Of a DNA stretch of 64,000 bases, positions 62,963-64,000 are shown in pieces. Source of the DNA: Cryphonectria parasitica EP155 (taxonomy: Eukaryota; Ascomycota; Sordariomycetes; Diaporthales; Cryphonectriaceae). Location: assembly GCF_011745365.1 (NCBI RefSeq), contig NW_024468910.1, positions 5,133,172 to 5,197,171 on the forward strand, written 5' to 3'. Below the pieces are notes generated by a model, which was not told the origin of the DNA, made no database searches, and worked only from the letters and a program-made list of their open reading frames with translations. The first letter of the stretch is position 1, and each line of letters opens with the position of its first letter. Position numbers and translations under genes: made by a program.

Positions 62963-64000
62963 CCTGCCGACCACGAATCTGCTCGCTCGTTTGCTTGCTT
63001 GCTTGCTTGCTTGCTGCTGCTGCTGCTACTGCTGCTGATGGTGATGGTGATGCTGGTGGTGAATCCTCGGCGAATGGGAAAGGGGAAAGGAGACAGTAGC
63101 TCGGTCCCTTGTGAGGAGGAAGGAGGAGGAGGCAGAATACGCAAAGTCCAAATGGGCCAATAAACCTCGAGCGTAGAATGAATATCCCGTGCCCGATCCG
63201 GTATTGCCAAGAAGAAGAGGGAAGAGAGAGAGTGTGTATCGTTTTTTGAAGGATTGCTTTCGTTTCTTGGGAAGGTGAAGTGAGTCTGGTGTGTTGCGCG
63301 CGCGCGTGTGTGTAGCAAAGACGAGATGAGCGATTGAAGAGGTAAGAAAGGTGTGGTGAGGTTCAGCGTTGGTGGGGCTTTGCTTAGGTAAGTAGTGGCG
63401 GGACAGTGGTGGGTCATCCTTGTAAGTTTTGGTTGGCACGAGTGAGGAGCTGACTGCTGACGAGCCCAACAGGCTTACAATACAACCAACCTATTGGTGG
63501 ATTCCAGTGACGACGGTGTTCAAGAGACTTCAGTGCTGCCCCTATGCACTGGTGGAGCTGGTCAGGATACAGAACTTATTAGGAAGGGTGAAGGATCAGC
63601 AATGTGAAGCGCTGTTCAAGAGGCGATTGATGTTGATTCCGTAAATTCCTTGAAGAAACATTACAACTTCGAGACACGACACGACCTCTACCTCCTGAAA
63701 AGAAGATTTGAATCTCCGTCTTGAGACAATTTCTTATGTAAATAAATATACCTAAAAATGAACAACATTCCTTCGTGCGTCTCTGGTATCGAATTTTCAC
63801 ATGAGGTCGATACCAGCGCCCGTTATTTTGAGTACGGTGTGCCCGTTGGGTTTATCTGCTGTGTGCGTGTGCAGTATCGCGCATGTGTGTGCGTGTCTGT
63901 CTGGTGACATTTTTTCTTCTTTGGCTTTTTGGTTTTCGACCTTTTTTTTTTTTTTGGTTCCTTTATGTTTGGGTTGCGTTTCATCATGACCACGTTCCTT
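62963..64000. other. Upstream region of LSM2
   Basis: About 1 kb that should hold the LSM2 promoter and leader. It has a microsatellite at 62991-63034, GCGCGCGTGTGTG-like DNA near 63296-63312, and a T run near 63942. No further gene is seen before the window ends. Confidence 0.6.
62991..63034. repeat. (TTGC)n plus (TGC)n compound repeat before LSM2
   Basis: About six TTGC units pass directly into TGC units, followed by GGTGAT units to about 63055. It begins about 28 bp upstream of the LSM2 start codon, so it lies in the core promoter or the 5' leader. Confidence 0.92.

Overview
The window looks like nuclear DNA of a filamentous ascomycete (Pezizomycotina), most likely a Sordariomycete. The evidence is short spliceosomal introns (mostly 63-140 nt, with GTRWGT-like donors and CTRAY branch points), eukaryotic housekeeping genes of fungal type, a Rim15-type PAS-kinase-receiver protein, and GTAC-rich inverted repeats in spacer DNA. 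The genus cannot be fixed from the sequence. I see no rRNA, tRNA, CRISPR array, intact transposon, viral sequence or secondary-metabolite cluster.

Ten protein-coding genes can be rebuilt, seven of them with three or fewer introns and most with every splice junction in phase. In order they are: a HAD phosphatase of the Gpp1/glycerol-phosphatase type (minus, 5.8-6.9 kb); the nucleolar GTPase NUG1 (plus, 7.6-9.4 kb); an RSC7/SWP82-family subunit of SWI/SNF-type remodelling complexes (minus, 12.2-14.9 kb); the exosome nuclease RRP44/DIS3 (plus, 27.6-30.7 kb); the Greatwall-type kinase RIM15 (minus, 32.1-38.6 kb); a PlsC-type acyltransferase (minus, 48.1-49.1 kb); a bZIP transcription factor (plus, 52.4-54.3 kb); a type-B carboxylesterase (minus, 54.7-56.8 kb); the crosslink-repair nuclease PSO2/SNM1 (plus, 58.6-61.6 kb); and LSM2 (minus, 62.1-63.0 kb). 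They do not form one pathway. Most are growth and genome-maintenance functions: ribosome assembly, chromatin, RNA decay and splicing, DNA repair, and quiescence signalling.

Gene density is low for an ascomycete. Three long tracts (1-5.8 kb, 14.9-27.6 kb and 38.6-48.1 kb) hold no gene I can support. They are not AT-rich as RIP-mutated repeats would be. They are instead full of mono-, di-, tri- and tetranucleotide repeats and runs of G or C. The same repeat types enter genes: polyglutamine in RSC7 and RIM15, Ser/Gly tracts in the esterase, a repeat-filled 567-nt first intron in RSC7, and about 30 GAA/TTC units inside an esterase intron.

I did not find a convincing new multi-gene system. The observations most worth a second look are the intronic repeat expansions, the Asp-to-Glu change in the RIM15 receiver domain, upstream start codons over PSO2 and the bZIP gene, and the microsatellite-rich gene deserts.
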